From NCBI GenBank assembly GCA_964558975.1, contig CAZLFQ010000001.1:186001-250000 (forward strand): a stretch of 64,000 bases of DNA. Reading direction: 5' to 3'. The notes under the pieces are model-generated. The model ran no database searches and was not told where the DNA came from. It worked only from the letters and a program-made list of their open reading frames with translations. Of the stretch, positions 45,518 through 53,073 are shown in pieces (positions within the stretch are counted from its first letter, which is position 1; every line of letters begins with the position of its first letter). The DNA comes from CAZLFQ01 sp964558975 (GTDB lineage: Bacteria; Pseudomonadota; Alphaproteobacteria; Rickettsiales; Midichloriaceae). A program made the position numbers and the translations under genes.

Positions 45518-46654
45518 ATGCTAAATAAAATATTGGGTTTGGGGTCGCAGGAAGTTCAAGAATTAACGTCAGATCCAGATCAAGTTACATCATATTTTAC
45601 ACATTTCCATAGTCAAATAATTGATATTGATGTTAGTTATCAAAAAGTACATGGACTACATATATCTGAAGACCATCATTATCGAGGCTCTGGACTATCT
45701 GACTCATTGCAAGAATTAAAAGTTTATGCGGAAGCGAGGCTAAATAGAGGAGAGGCAACATTAGAAGAAAGATACTTTTTAGCCTGTAGAGAAATTTCTG
45801 ATAGACAAGATGGAAACGGTTATAGCAAAGCGTTGTCTATGTTAAAAAAATTAAGAGCAGATAAAGGCGAAGACTCCCAGTCTATGTACTTAGAAGCTAT
45901 ATTACATGCCCTGAGAAATGAAAAAAAGGAATCATTAAAGCTATTAAGAAAGCTTGATAAATTACAGCATGCACCAGCATGCGGAGTTTTAGGAGTTTTG
46001 TATGAAAACTTTTTCTTTGAAACAATCTCAGTTGAAGAGAAAAGTAGATTGATTCGAATTGGAGCTGAAGCAGGGTTACCTGTAGCTTGTGTCTTATATG
46101 GCGATGCGTTAATGCATAAAAACCCTGTAAGAGCCAGAGAATTCTACGTAGTAGCGTGGAATTCTAACTGTTCTACAGGAAATAATAAAACAAAAGCCTG
46201 TAATTCAAGTTACAAATGTGACGATGCCATCAAAAAGCTTTCAAAAGCGGATTTTGAAAAATTAAAGGCAGCCAGTAGTTCTTCGAGTCAACCAAAGCCG
46301 CCAGATTTTCCACCTCCAGCTTATGAGTCTCAAGAAGTTATGGTGCCAGTAAGACTGGTTGGAGAAGAGTTGGCGAATTTGATTAAAACTATATCACAAA
46401 ATGCTGGGTTATTAACTGGTGCTAAGGTAAATGGAACATCGATACTGACAAGTATTCTTGTATTATATAAGTATTGCCCCAATGAAGTTCAAGGAGCAGC
46501 TTTAGCTTTGAATAAAGCTGGTGTTGAACTTTCTGAACAAGATAAAAAAATATTAGCTAAAATAAATGATGTTAGTTTGGCTGAATTTGAAAAAGAGAGA
46601 AAAAAATATTCTAAAAACGACTCTGATGTTGATAATTCAGTATCAAGAACTTAA
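45518..46654 (+). CDS. Sel1/TPR-like protein with a PPxY motif
   Basis: 378 residues, no signal peptide. The middle (about 75-225) looks like short helical repeats of the Sel1/TPR kind (CGVLGVLYENFFF...RIGAEAGLPVACVLYGDAL). A Ser/Pro-rich linker with PPDFPPPAYESQ follows; PPAY at residues 266-269 is a PPxY motif, the ligand of WW domains in eukaryotic Nedd4-type ubiquitin ligases. The last 100 residues are helical and charged. Sel1 repeats plus a eukaryotic short linear motif suit a secreted host-interacting protein, but this is inference; no family is recognised. Confidence 0.7.
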   Translation: MLNKILGLGSQEVQELTSDPDQVTSYFTHFHSQIIDIDVSYQKVHGLHISEDHHYRGSGLSDSLQELKVYAEARLNRGEATLEERYFLACREISDRQDGNGYSKALSMLKKLRADKGEDSQSMYLEAILHALRNEKKESLKLLRKLDKLQHAPACGVLGVLYENFFFETISVEEKSRLIRIGAEAGLPVACVLYGDALMHKNPVRAREFYVVAWNSNCSTGNNKTKACNSSYKCDDAIKKLSKADFEKLKAASSSSSQPKPPDFPPPAYESQEVMVPVRLVGEELANLIKTISQNAGLLTGAKVNGTSILTSILVLYKYCPNEVQGAALALNKAGVELSEQDKKILAKINDVSLAEFEKERKKYSKNDSDVDNSVSRT

Positions 46655-46723
46655 TGCTTTCCTTTCTTCATCTTGAGCTTATCTCAGGATCTTGATTTCT
46701 TGAGATGGTTGTTTATTACAAAA

Positions 46724-47167
46724 TTACTCCTTCCCACCTTCGAATTGCCTTTTGGGGCGGTTGATGTGTTTACGTGAATTAGCCGAGGCCAATGCTGCAA
46801 TCATAAGGAAAGCAAAGCCTGAAAAAACTATAACACTTGCAAGTGTGTCTTGTTTTTCCAAACTTAAGGCCATTGCGGAGTAAATTAGGATTATTGCTAA
46901 GGCAAAACCTAATAATTGACCAACACGCGTGGTATAAGCCATAGATTTAAGGTATTTATTTTCCCAAGCATGTCTATGTTCTTGTTCAAGCTTAGCCATA
47001 TCAAGAATTTTATTCACAGAACCTTCGGCAATTTCTTCATAGCTCTCTAAAATTCCAGGTGAAGGGAGTATATTATGAGGTCTAGGATCCATTCTATAAT
47101 CTCTGTCATCGCGCTGGTTTCTATAGTTAGAGCTATATCTTTTATTTCGTCCGTTGTTGCTTCTCAT
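46724..47167 (-). CDS. DUF2335-family membrane protein
   Basis: 147 residues. The DUF2335 pattern is visible: LPSPGILESYEEIAEG followed by ILDMAKLEQEHRHAWE, then two C-terminal membrane helices (about 85-105 and 112-130). The N-terminal 30 residues are Arg/Asn-rich. Family members are often found near mobile or phage genes; no biochemical role is established that I know of. Its start overlaps the end of the preceding gene by 26 bases. It is the last of a minus-strand series that begins with the GTA head genes. Confidence 0.8.
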   Translation of the reverse strand: MRSNNGRNKRYSSNYRNQRDDRDYRMDPRPHNILPSPGILESYEEIAEGSVNKILDMAKLEQEHRHAWENKYLKSMAYTTRVGQLLGFALAIILIYSAMALSLEKQDTLASVIVFSGFAFLMIAALASANSRKHINRPKRQFEGGKE

Positions 47168-47357
47168 ACTCTTCTCTTAATTTGTACATTGCCATCCCCA
47201 TATCTTCGCTGACAGACTTCCAATCTCTGCCTATACTATTTGGGGTGCTGAAATGGTAGATATCATCACCGTATTTGATAAATAAAGCGCAAGATGAGAA
47301 GGCACCGCTAAGCAGTGTTACGATTCGATCCCACAATTTAATTTTATATTCGCGCAT
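47142..47357 (-). CDS. Unknown 71-residue protein
   Basis: Begins MREYKIKLWDRIVTLLSG, with one moderately hydrophobic segment (about 12-28) and a charged helical end (MYKLREEYEKQQRTK). It overlaps the DUF2335 gene start, so they are probably co-translated. I do not recognise it. Length and position suggest a small accessory of the neighbouring membrane protein. Confidence 0.55.
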   Translation of the reverse strand: MREYKIKLWDRIVTLLSGAFSSCALFIKYGDDIYHFSTPNSIGRDWKSVSEDMGMAMYKLREEYEKQQRTK

Positions 47358-47420
47358 ATTAATGATGATAAAACCAAAATAGAAGTTTGCAAGTATAATA
47401 ATTTTACTGGTAACTACATG

Positions 47421-47690
47421 TTATTTAGAGAGAAATATAGAGATTACGATAGAAATAGTTTGAATGCTAATGATCCCAATAAACCATTTCAACAAATCTG
47501 CCCGCATACACTCAATTCTAGCCTCGTTTATTGCTGCAATTTCATTAAATTTTACTTCCAAATAGTCTTTTGAGATATTGCTTTCATTATTTAGCAACTC
47601 CGTTGCAATCGCTTCGGCATGACGCTCCATAATATTGGCTTTAGTTAGGCGTTTTATAATGTTTTGTTGGTTAGTTCGAAATGTTTTCAT
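47421..47690 (-). CDS. Coiled-coil membrane protein, DUF1640/CCDC90-like
   Basis: 89 residues: an N-terminal helical part (QNIIKRLTKANIMERHAEAI), a coiled coil to about residue 65, and one C-terminal membrane helix (LLKWFIGIISIQTISIVISI). This is the layout of DUF1640/CCDC90 proteins, relatives of the mitochondrial MCU regulator. Its ATG overlaps the stop of the DUF3168 GTA gene by 4 bases, so it is translated with the GTA series. The family assignment is from pattern, not search. Confidence 0.65.
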   Translation of the reverse strand: MKTFRTNQQNIIKRLTKANIMERHAEAIATELLNNESNISKDYLEVKFNEIAAINEARIECMRADLLKWFIGIISIQTISIVISIFLSK

Positions 47691-48064
47691 AATTTTATTA
47701 TCTTAAGTTTTAGCGAAATATTAGCTGACCAAATACTGTTATTGCTTGGGTCGATTCTCGTATCTTCAATCTCAACTGCTGTAACTTTAAATGTGGTTAG
47801 AGTTGGTTTGTATTTACTTAATGCAGAATCTAAACTATTGACGATCTCTAGAATTTCCAAATTACTACTGTTGTGGGAATAGATTTCAAAATCTACTTTT
47901 ATTACATAACTGAGCGGAATTATTAACCATGGAAAGGCTTCTATTCTGCCAATTTTAATGAAAGGATAAATTACATCATCTGGAACATAATTATAAATTG
48001 GTGTTTTAATTTTTTCTTTTAAATGCTTGAAATAAGCATTTTGCAGTTCTTGAATAACTTTCAT
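47687..48064 (-). CDS. GTA/phage DUF3168 tail-completion protein (orfg8-like)
   Basis: 125 residues. Pattern of DUF3168 proteins: a short N-terminal helix, TPIYNYVPDDVIYPFIKIGRI, then strands with a central VDFEIYSHNSSNLEILEIV. In the Rhodobacter capsulatus GTA the corresponding protein (gp8) sits between the head-tail joining protein and the major tail protein. Two bases downstream of the gp7-like gene and coupled to the coiled-coil gene that follows. The next expected gene, the major tail protein, is missing. Confidence 0.8.
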   Translation of the reverse strand: MKVIQELQNAYFKHLKEKIKTPIYNYVPDDVIYPFIKIGRIEAFPWLIIPLSYVIKVDFEIYSHNSSNLEILEIVNSLDSALSKYKPTLTTFKVTAVEIEDTRIDPSNNSIWSANISLKLKIIKL

Positions 48065-48066
48065 AA

Positions 48067-48378
48067 TTACCTCTGAGTTGCATAAATTTCTTGGAATCTT
48101 TGACTATTATCTACAAAGCGTACGTTGTGAAATTCAAGATTTTTATCATTGAAAATAATCCTGAATTTATTTGAAAGCTCTGGGCGTGTTCTTATGATTA
48201 TTTTATGAGTAACAATAGATGCACTCTCATTTTTTTGATTATTACTAATTTTATGCGGTGTCACATTTGCCCAGATCTCCTCGTGGTCGATCCATGTTGT
48301 AATAAAGCCGCCGAAATTGTCACTTATCATCGACATTTCTTGCAGCATTACCTTGGTGTTTAAATTTGATATTTTCAT
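48067..48378 (-). CDS. Phage head-tail joining protein (GTA orfg7-like)
   Basis: 103 residues, of the small beta-barrel head-tail adaptor family (SPP1 gp16 / HK97 gp7 type): KVMLQEMSMISDNFGGFITTW, then IWANVTPHK, and HKIIIRTRPELSNKFRI. It closes the head and docks the tail. It lies 7 bases after the connector gene in the order known from alphaproteobacterial GTAs. Confidence 0.8.
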   Translation of the reverse strand: MKISNLNTKVMLQEMSMISDNFGGFITTWIDHEEIWANVTPHKISNNQKNESASIVTHKIIIRTRPELSNKFRIIFNDKNLEFHNVRFVDNSQRFQEIYATQR

Positions 48379-48385
48379 AACGTCC

Positions 48386-48916
48386 TCAAATTTTCATGTT
48401 TTTAAAATTGTCATATATTCGTAGATCAAACTGCGAAGTGGCTTCTCTGTACTCATATAAAAAAGCTATATGTGAAAGAAGTGCAGTGGTTATTTCATGA
48501 GGAATATTATCTGGAGAATTCCCGTATCCAGCTTTGTATTCAATTCGTACTGAATTCGAAAATGGAATTACTTTGAAATATAATTCGCTTGAGTTTTGTT
48601 CTAGCACATAGTGTCGATTATTGAAAAGTGTTGAGTTGTGGTAATAATCTACAAGCTCTACTTTCATTATTTCAACAGCAGGCCTGATTGGTAAAGTTAT
48701 AGAAAGTTTTGCGAATTGCTTGCACAAAACTTGCCAATCTTGAGTTATTAAAGCTCTGCCAGTATGTCCTTCAAAGATTTTTGTAACGGACTTTATTAAA
48801 GTGATAATTAGTTCATCTTCATGAGTATTTGAAATTTTTAGAAATTTCTTAGCTTTGTCTAAAGTAATAGGCAGGCACTCAGCCTCCCTTATACATCGTA
48901 TTGAATAAGAGGTCAT
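48386..48916 (-). CDS. Head-tail connector protein (GTA orfg6-like, phage gp6 family)
   Basis: 176 residues. The phiE125 gp8/HK97 gp6-type connector: PITLDKAKKFLKISNTHEDELI at the start, followed by VTKIFEGHTGRALITQDWQV, IRPAVEIMKVEL, and a C-terminal PHEITTALLSHIAFLYEYRE. It forms the ring under the portal. The capsid gene should directly precede it; instead the plus-strand gene 49029-49445 lies between them. Confidence 0.82.
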   Translation of the reverse strand: MTSYSIRCIREAECLPITLDKAKKFLKISNTHEDELIITLIKSVTKIFEGHTGRALITQDWQVLCKQFAKLSITLPIRPAVEIMKVELVDYYHNSTLFNNRHYVLEQNSSELYFKVIPFSNSVRIEYKAGYGNSPDNIPHEITTALLSHIAFLYEYREATSQFDLRIYDNFKNMKI

Positions 48917-49028
48917 ATTATTTAATAAAAAATTGTTAATTATAAGGCTAAAATATTAATATAATTGTTGTTGCAATAATGGTTTTTTGATTGGATTATT
49001 ACTCTTATAATCTTTTAAAGGAGAAGAA

Positions 49029-49445
49029 ATGTCTTTTGATACAATCAAAAATGAGCTTTTTAACAGTAATGTCGACCACAGCAGTACTGAATTAAAAATC
49101 ATCGAAAAATTTTATTCCTATCATCAAGGTTCTGCAGAGGATGCTGTAAAAGCATCAAATGCAATTTTTGGAAGATTATTGAATGAAGAGGATGCCTCAA
49201 GTAAATTTATAAGTGTTGAGACATACAATAATTTCAAGCATGATATCCAGTCATATTTTCATGAGCATCCGCGCAGTATGAATGATGTTTGGAAGGATTT
49301 TTTTGATAAAGATGGTTTGATCTCTATTTGTCATAAATATGGTCAGACACTTAGTAATTATACAGAAGATACTGCCAACTGTAGTTATTTAGCAAGATTG
49401 CAAATAGTTGATGATTATCTAAATACTATATATCTTCTTACATAA
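49029..49445 (+). CDS. Unknown 138-residue cytosolic protein inserted in the GTA series
   Basis: A very good ribosome binding site (AAAGGAG) precedes ATG 49029, and a strong terminator follows, so this is an independent transcription unit. The product is acidic, helical, without membrane helix or signal (SFDTIKNELFNSNVDHSSTE...). Unknown family. It lies on the opposite strand between the capsid and connector genes, which are adjacent in standard GTAs; its acquisition split the cluster. Confidence 0.7.
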   Translation: MSFDTIKNELFNSNVDHSSTELKIIEKFYSYHQGSAEDAVKASNAIFGRLLNEEDASSKFISVETYNNFKHDIQSYFHEHPRSMNDVWKDFFDKDGLISICHKYGQTLSNYTEDTANCSYLARLQIVDDYLNTIYLLT

Positions 49446-49459
49446 ATATCTTAGAAATC

Positions 49460-49499
49460 GGGTAGATGTATGTAAATATTATCTACCCTTTTTCTTTTT
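49460..49499 (+). terminator. Strong terminator after the 138-residue gene
   Basis: GGGTAGAT / ATCTACCC, an 8-bp perfect stem with a 13-base loop, followed by TTTTTCTTTTT. It lies 15 bases after the stop, between this gene and the convergent capsid gene. Confidence 0.85.
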
Positions 49500-50667
49500 A
49501 AGCAGACAGCTTCATAAGTTTTAAAGCTTCAAAGTTTACAACATCTCCACCAACTCTTTTTGTTGTATAGAATTTAACAAAAGGTTTTTCTGTGAATGGG
49601 TCTCTTAAGACTCTAATTCCTTGGCGATCAACGATTTGATATGCCGAACTGAAATCACCAAATGCAATTGCCAACGCGCCATTAGTTACGTTTGGCATAT
49701 CTGCAGATTGCAATACCTCAGCGCCTAGCAATGTGTCCGAAGTTCCAGAGCTTAATCCTGGTTGCCATAAGTATTTGCCGTTAGTTGTATCTTTTAGCAT
49801 TCTAACAGCTTGTACAGCAGCACGACTCATCAAAAATTTTGATTTCACAGCATAAATTTCTTTAAGGCTGTAATACAAATTAATGATACCATCGGCAGTT
49901 ATATTTGCATTTTCACCAGATAAAATTTGCTCAAGCTTGCCCCAATCTTTACCAGCTTCATAGCTTAAGATACCGCGAGGTTTTCCTTCGCCATCGCCTG
50001 TGATGAATGCTGCATTTTCTTTTCTAGAAAACACATCGACGATTTTTTCAGAAAGCCACTGCTCAATATCAATTGAAGCATCATCAACCAGTTTTTGTGT
50101 AGCTTTTGGTTGAGCGTACAGTTCGTGAACTGGGATTACTCTTTTACCAATTTGTGGCGTAGCTGTTTCAGTGCGCGCCTCAGTTTCAGATGTCCAGCCA
50201 GCAAAAGCTTCTTCTGTGTCTTCAATTACTTCCAATGCATCTCCAGAAATTTCTGTGACTTTACAGATTTGGCGCATAGGTGAGGTTGCAACAACTGATT
50301 TTACAATTTCATCTGACATTTGAGGTGTTACTAAATATCCACCATCGCTATCTTTACCTGCAGATAAGTATTTTAACTCAAGGTTAGATAACCCATAGTC
50401 ATTGCCTTTGCGTAGATAGTTGCAAAAAGCGTTTTTATACTCTTTGTTTTCTAAAGAATCAGTCGATTTAACTTCACTCATTGGGCGATGAATAGTCGCC
50501 TGAAGTCTATCTATGTTATTATTTAGTTTCTCAATTTGATTGATTGTCAAAGGATCTGCCGAGCCTTTGCGCTCAATCTCATTTTCTTTTCTATCATTGA
50601 CTGCTTTGAACTGTTCCCAGCCTGAAGCAATCTGATTAATTTTATCAGTTATTTCAGTCATACTCAT
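49498..50667 (-). CDS. HK97-family major capsid protein (GTA orfg5-like)
   Basis: 389 residues. The N-terminal 90 residues are a charged coiled-coil scaffolding segment (IEKLNNNIDRLQATIHRPMS) typical of HK97 delta domains; the capsid fold follows with SAGKDSDGGYLVTPQMSDEI, ATSPMRQICKV and the C-terminal FGDFSSAYQIVDRQGIRVLR. ATG 50667 is chosen because AGGTAAT lies just upstream; the frame is open to 50724, but those residues are unlike the family. Presumably cleaved by the protease encoded at 51709. It is intact. Confidence 0.92.
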   Translation of the reverse strand: MSMTEITDKINQIASGWEQFKAVNDRKENEIERKGSADPLTINQIEKLNNNIDRLQATIHRPMSEVKSTDSLENKEYKNAFCNYLRKGNDYGLSNLELKYLSAGKDSDGGYLVTPQMSDEIVKSVVATSPMRQICKVTEISGDALEVIEDTEEAFAGWTSETEARTETATPQIGKRVIPVHELYAQPKATQKLVDDASIDIEQWLSEKIVDVFSRKENAAFITGDGEGKPRGILSYEAGKDWGKLEQILSGENANITADGIINLYYSLKEIYAVKSKFLMSRAAVQAVRMLKDTTNGKYLWQPGLSSGTSDTLLGAEVLQSADMPNVTNGALAIAFGDFSSAYQIVDRQGIRVLRDPFTEKPFVKFYTTKRVGGDVVNFEALKLMKLSA

Positions 50668-50720
50668 ATGATTACCTGTTTGGTTGTTGTAATGGGTTTG
50701 GAGAATGAATTTTCCAAACA

Positions 50721-50739
50721 TCAAGACATACGGTCTTGA
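50721..50739. repeat. Inverted repeat between capsid gene and tRNA-Val
   Basis: TCAAGAC / GTCTTGA, perfect 7-bp arms with a 5-base loop, 54 bases before the capsid start on the minus strand and 40 bases before the tRNA on the plus strand. Possible operator of either unit. Confidence 0.4.
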
Positions 50740-50779
50740 ATTCTTAATAAATTTCGGTTAAAAGTGTTGAGCAGGTTAG

Positions 50780-50856
50780 GGGCGGTTAGCTCAGTTGGTT
50801 AGAGCGCTACGTTGACATCGTAGAGGTCGGTGATTCGAGTTCACTACCGCCCACCA
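50780..50856 (+). tRNA. tRNA-Val (anticodon GAC)
   Basis: A 77-base cloverleaf: acceptor GGGCGGT / ACCGCCC, D-arm GCTC / GAGC, anticodon stem CTACG / CGTAG with loop TTGACAT (anticodon GAC), a normal variable loop and a TTCGAGT T-loop. The 3' CCA is encoded. A T-rich run (TTTTTCTTTT) follows immediately. It lies on the plus strand inside the GTA head-gene region. Confidence 0.95.
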
Positions 50857-50951
50857 TTTTTCTTTTAAGATTTGGTTATAACGGCATTATTGACTTCTTA
50901 AGAACCTTCGTTACTGTTAAATATAGGAACAAAAGCGTTGTCTTAATACAT

Positions 50952-51641
50952 ATGCAAGCCAAACAAGAGCAATACCCTTCTGATTGGGCCGAAGATAGTG
51001 TTCCGCGCACATGGGACAGATACTTAGCTAGAACAATCGATACTCTAATTAATGGCTGGCTTTTTATATTCATTTTTTATGTAAATATTTTTAGTGAGAA
51101 GTTAATCCCAAAATATATATTATTTACATCAATATGGTATTTTGGTGCGGCTCTAATCAACGTTGTTATCATGATTAATAATGGTACTACACTTGGAAAA
51201 TGGCTGTTCGGTATAAGAGTCGTAGATAGTAAATTAAGTCCTGTGTCTTTAGATGTTTTGATAAAAAGGGAGCTATATGTATTTACAAAAGGTTTGGCAT
51301 TTGGCATACCTTTGATAAACTTGATTTTTATATATATTGAGCACCTAAGGTTGTTATATAAAGGACAAACTAGTTGGGATGAAAAACTAAATACTAAGTT
51401 GTTATATCGTACTGCGAGCCAAACCCAGAAAACATTAAGAATAATTGGCTTTATACTTAGTGTTTTAGTTGTGTTTTTTAATACTTTTTTCTTAATGGTT
51501 ATAGTGTTGAATTTTGTATTTAATAATAATAACGTCTATTCAAAGTTTTTCTCTTTCGATGTAAATTTTATAGTTGAATCTTTTGGTACTGTTTTAAAGT
51601 TAGTAATAGTCGCATTAATGTGGTTAACAAATTCTTTGTGA
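50952..51641 (+). CDS. RDD-family membrane protein
   Basis: 229 residues. RDD hallmarks: PRTWDRYLARTIDTLINGW (Arg and Asp-Asp-like positions at the first helix) and NGTTLGKWLFGIRVVDSKL after helix 3. Four to five membrane helices, the last one in a C-terminal extension. The family's role is mostly undefined; some members act as ion antiporters. A second RDD gene lies at 55059. It stands between the capsid and protease genes of the GTA series on the other strand. Confidence 0.88.
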   Translation: MQAKQEQYPSDWAEDSVPRTWDRYLARTIDTLINGWLFIFIFYVNIFSEKLIPKYILFTSIWYFGAALINVVIMINNGTTLGKWLFGIRVVDSKLSPVSLDVLIKRELYVFTKGLAFGIPLINLIFIYIEHLRLLYKGQTSWDEKLNTKLLYRTASQTQKTLRIIGFILSVLVVFFNTFFLMVIVLNFVFNNNNVYSKFFSFDVNFIVESFGTVLKLVIVALMWLTNSL

Positions 51642-51687
51642 TTAGAACTTTGACATGTTTAACGCTGATGATTCGAGCACACATTAA

Positions 51688-51704
51688 CGGATTCTTCGAA
51701 TCCG
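51688..51704. terminator. Hairpin between RDD gene and prohead protease gene
   Basis: CGGATTC / GAATCCG, perfect 7-bp stem with a TTC loop, 46 bases after the RDD stop and 4 bases from the end of the convergent protease gene. No T-run follows on either strand, so termination would be inefficient or Rho-dependent. Confidence 0.4.
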
Positions 51705-51708
51705 AAGG

Positions 51709-52224
51709 CTAAACTCTTACCAAACTCTTCAAAGCCGCAATCCCTCTATCCAAAGCTTTAGATAATTTTTCAAGGCTAGAATTATAAACTTCGGTAATCT
51801 TAGCATCTTTGTTAGCAGGGAAGGTGACTAGGCTAATTTCCCACAATTTTAGCTTTTTAATATAACGAACCGAATCATTATAGAAAAAATCTTCAACTTG
51901 AAATCCTATGCTAAGGCTATCTACAATTCCTAAAGACATTAGCTCAAGAGCTTCTTTGCCTCTTGAAGTATGGGTTATAATTTTACCTTCGATATATAAA
52001 CCTTTTGAATTCTCCTCAATCTTTGTAAAAAAACCAATCGGCTGAGTTACATCATGCTGCCAAAGGAGCTTAATTTCATTATGGATTGAATCACCAAATG
52101 CTCCTGAAAGTATTACGTCACCTGCAGCATCAACGGTATTAAACACGCTTGCATAGCCAGAAAACATGCCGTTTTCTTCAAGTGCTTTGGTTTCTAAAAT
52201 TATTTTTGCAAAATACTTTTGCAT
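51709..52224 (-). CDS. HK97-type prohead protease (GTA orfg4-like)
   Basis: 171 residues, herpesvirus-assemblin-like serine protease (peptidase U35/S78). GMFSGYASVFNTVDAAGD is the characteristic start; catalytic His57 is in LLWQHDVTQPIG and the nucleophile is probably Ser105 in VDSLSIGFQ. It cleaves the capsid N-terminal scaffold. The catalytic residues are intact. In standard GTAs it is adjacent to the capsid gene; here a tRNA and an RDD gene intervene. Confidence 0.9.
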   Translation of the reverse strand: MQKYFAKIILETKALEENGMFSGYASVFNTVDAAGDVILSGAFGDSIHNEIKLLWQHDVTQPIGFFTKIEENSKGLYIEGKIITHTSRGKEALELMSLGIVDSLSIGFQVEDFFYNDSVRYIKKLKLWEISLVTFPANKDAKITEVYNSSLEKLSKALDRGIAALKSLVRV

Positions 52225-52278
52225 ATTTACCTCATTAGTATTAAGTTGTTTTAGAAGGGTGAATTTAAATAGTTTTCA

Positions 52279-52671
52279 ATGCGTTACGCTAGAAAGTTAA
52301 CAAATATGCAACTTATTATGATTTGGGTTCTTTACGTACTACTCACATTATTCGCGCTGATCTCGGATGTTCAAGCCAGAGAAATTGTTGAGCGCGATAG
52401 TTTTATCGATAATAAATCAACGGCGGCCAAGGAAGTAATTTTAACCGATGATAGACCAGTTTGGTTGCATGGAACTACTAAGGGTTCGTTTGTAACGATC
52501 GGCGGCAAAGCTGCTGCTGCAGGGCTTTATTCATCAAAAGATGGAAAAGTTGCTTTCACAGTTGATAATTTAGGCTATCTTACTGCACCAGTGACTGACA
52601 TGACTCAAGATGAAGTTGATGAACAATTTCATGAAGCTATGTTAGACGAAGACTGGGATGAATTAGAATAA
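52279..52671 (+). CDS. Unknown 130-residue exported protein
   Basis: N-terminal signal sequence or anchor (about residues 10-32, MQLIMIWVLYVLLTLFALIS then DVQAREI), suggesting cleavage after Ala. The mature part has a small beta-like region (VWLHGTTKGSFVTIGGKAAA) and a strongly acidic end. An internal ATG at 52306 is an alternative start. No family recognised. It lies 3 bases upstream of the EVE-domain gene, so the two are co-transcribed, and both sit opposite the GTA genes. Confidence 0.65.
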   Translation: MRYARKLTNMQLIMIWVLYVLLTLFALISDVQAREIVERDSFIDNKSTAAKEVILTDDRPVWLHGTTKGSFVTIGGKAAAAGLYSSKDGKVAFTVDNLGYLTAPVTDMTQDEVDEQFHEAMLDEDWDELE

Positions 52672-52674
52672 ATT

Positions 52675-53073
52675 ATGAACTACTGGCTGCTTAAAACTGA
52701 ACCTGAGACTTTTTCTTGGGATGACATGAAATCCAAAAAAGTTGCCCCATGGGATGGCGTTCGCAATTTTCAAGCACGCAACTTCATTAAAGAAATGAGA
52801 GTAGGGGATTTGTGCTTGTTTTATCATACTGGAAAAGAAAAAGCCGTGGTTGGTATTGTTAAAGTAGTAAAGGAAGCATATCCTGATCCATCTGATGAAA
52901 CTGGAAAATTCCTAATGATGGATGTGCAGCTTCACAAGGAAGTTAAAACTCATGTAACTTTAGAAAAAATTAAAGCAGATAAAAGATTTAAAGATTTCTA
53001 TCTTTGCACGCACTCTAGACTTTCAGTAATGCCAGTTACAAAAGAGCATTGGGACATTATTACTTCAATTTAG
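52675..53073 (+). CDS. EVE-domain protein
   Basis: 132 residues, essentially one EVE (PUA-like) domain: NYWLLKTEPETFSWDDM, then WDGVRNFQARNFIKEMRVGD, LCLFYHTGKEKAVVGIV and the C-terminal HSRLSVMPVTKEHWD. EVE domains bind modified bases in DNA or RNA, by relation to YTH domains; the substrate here is unknown. Its last 14 bases overlap the end of the portal gene on the opposite strand. Confidence 0.92.
   Translation: MNYWLLKTEPETFSWDDMKSKKVAPWDGVRNFQARNFIKEMRVGDLCLFYHTGKEKAVVGIVKVVKEAYPDPSDETGKFLMMDVQLHKEVKTHVTLEKIKADKRFKDFYLCTHSRLSVMPVTKEHWDIITSI

Noticed and set aside
50830..51676. Direct repeat TGATTCGAG in the tRNA-Val T-arm and at 51668 as attachment sites around the RDD gene
   Set aside because: Nine shared bases only, in a common tRNA T-loop context, and no integrase; chance is likely.
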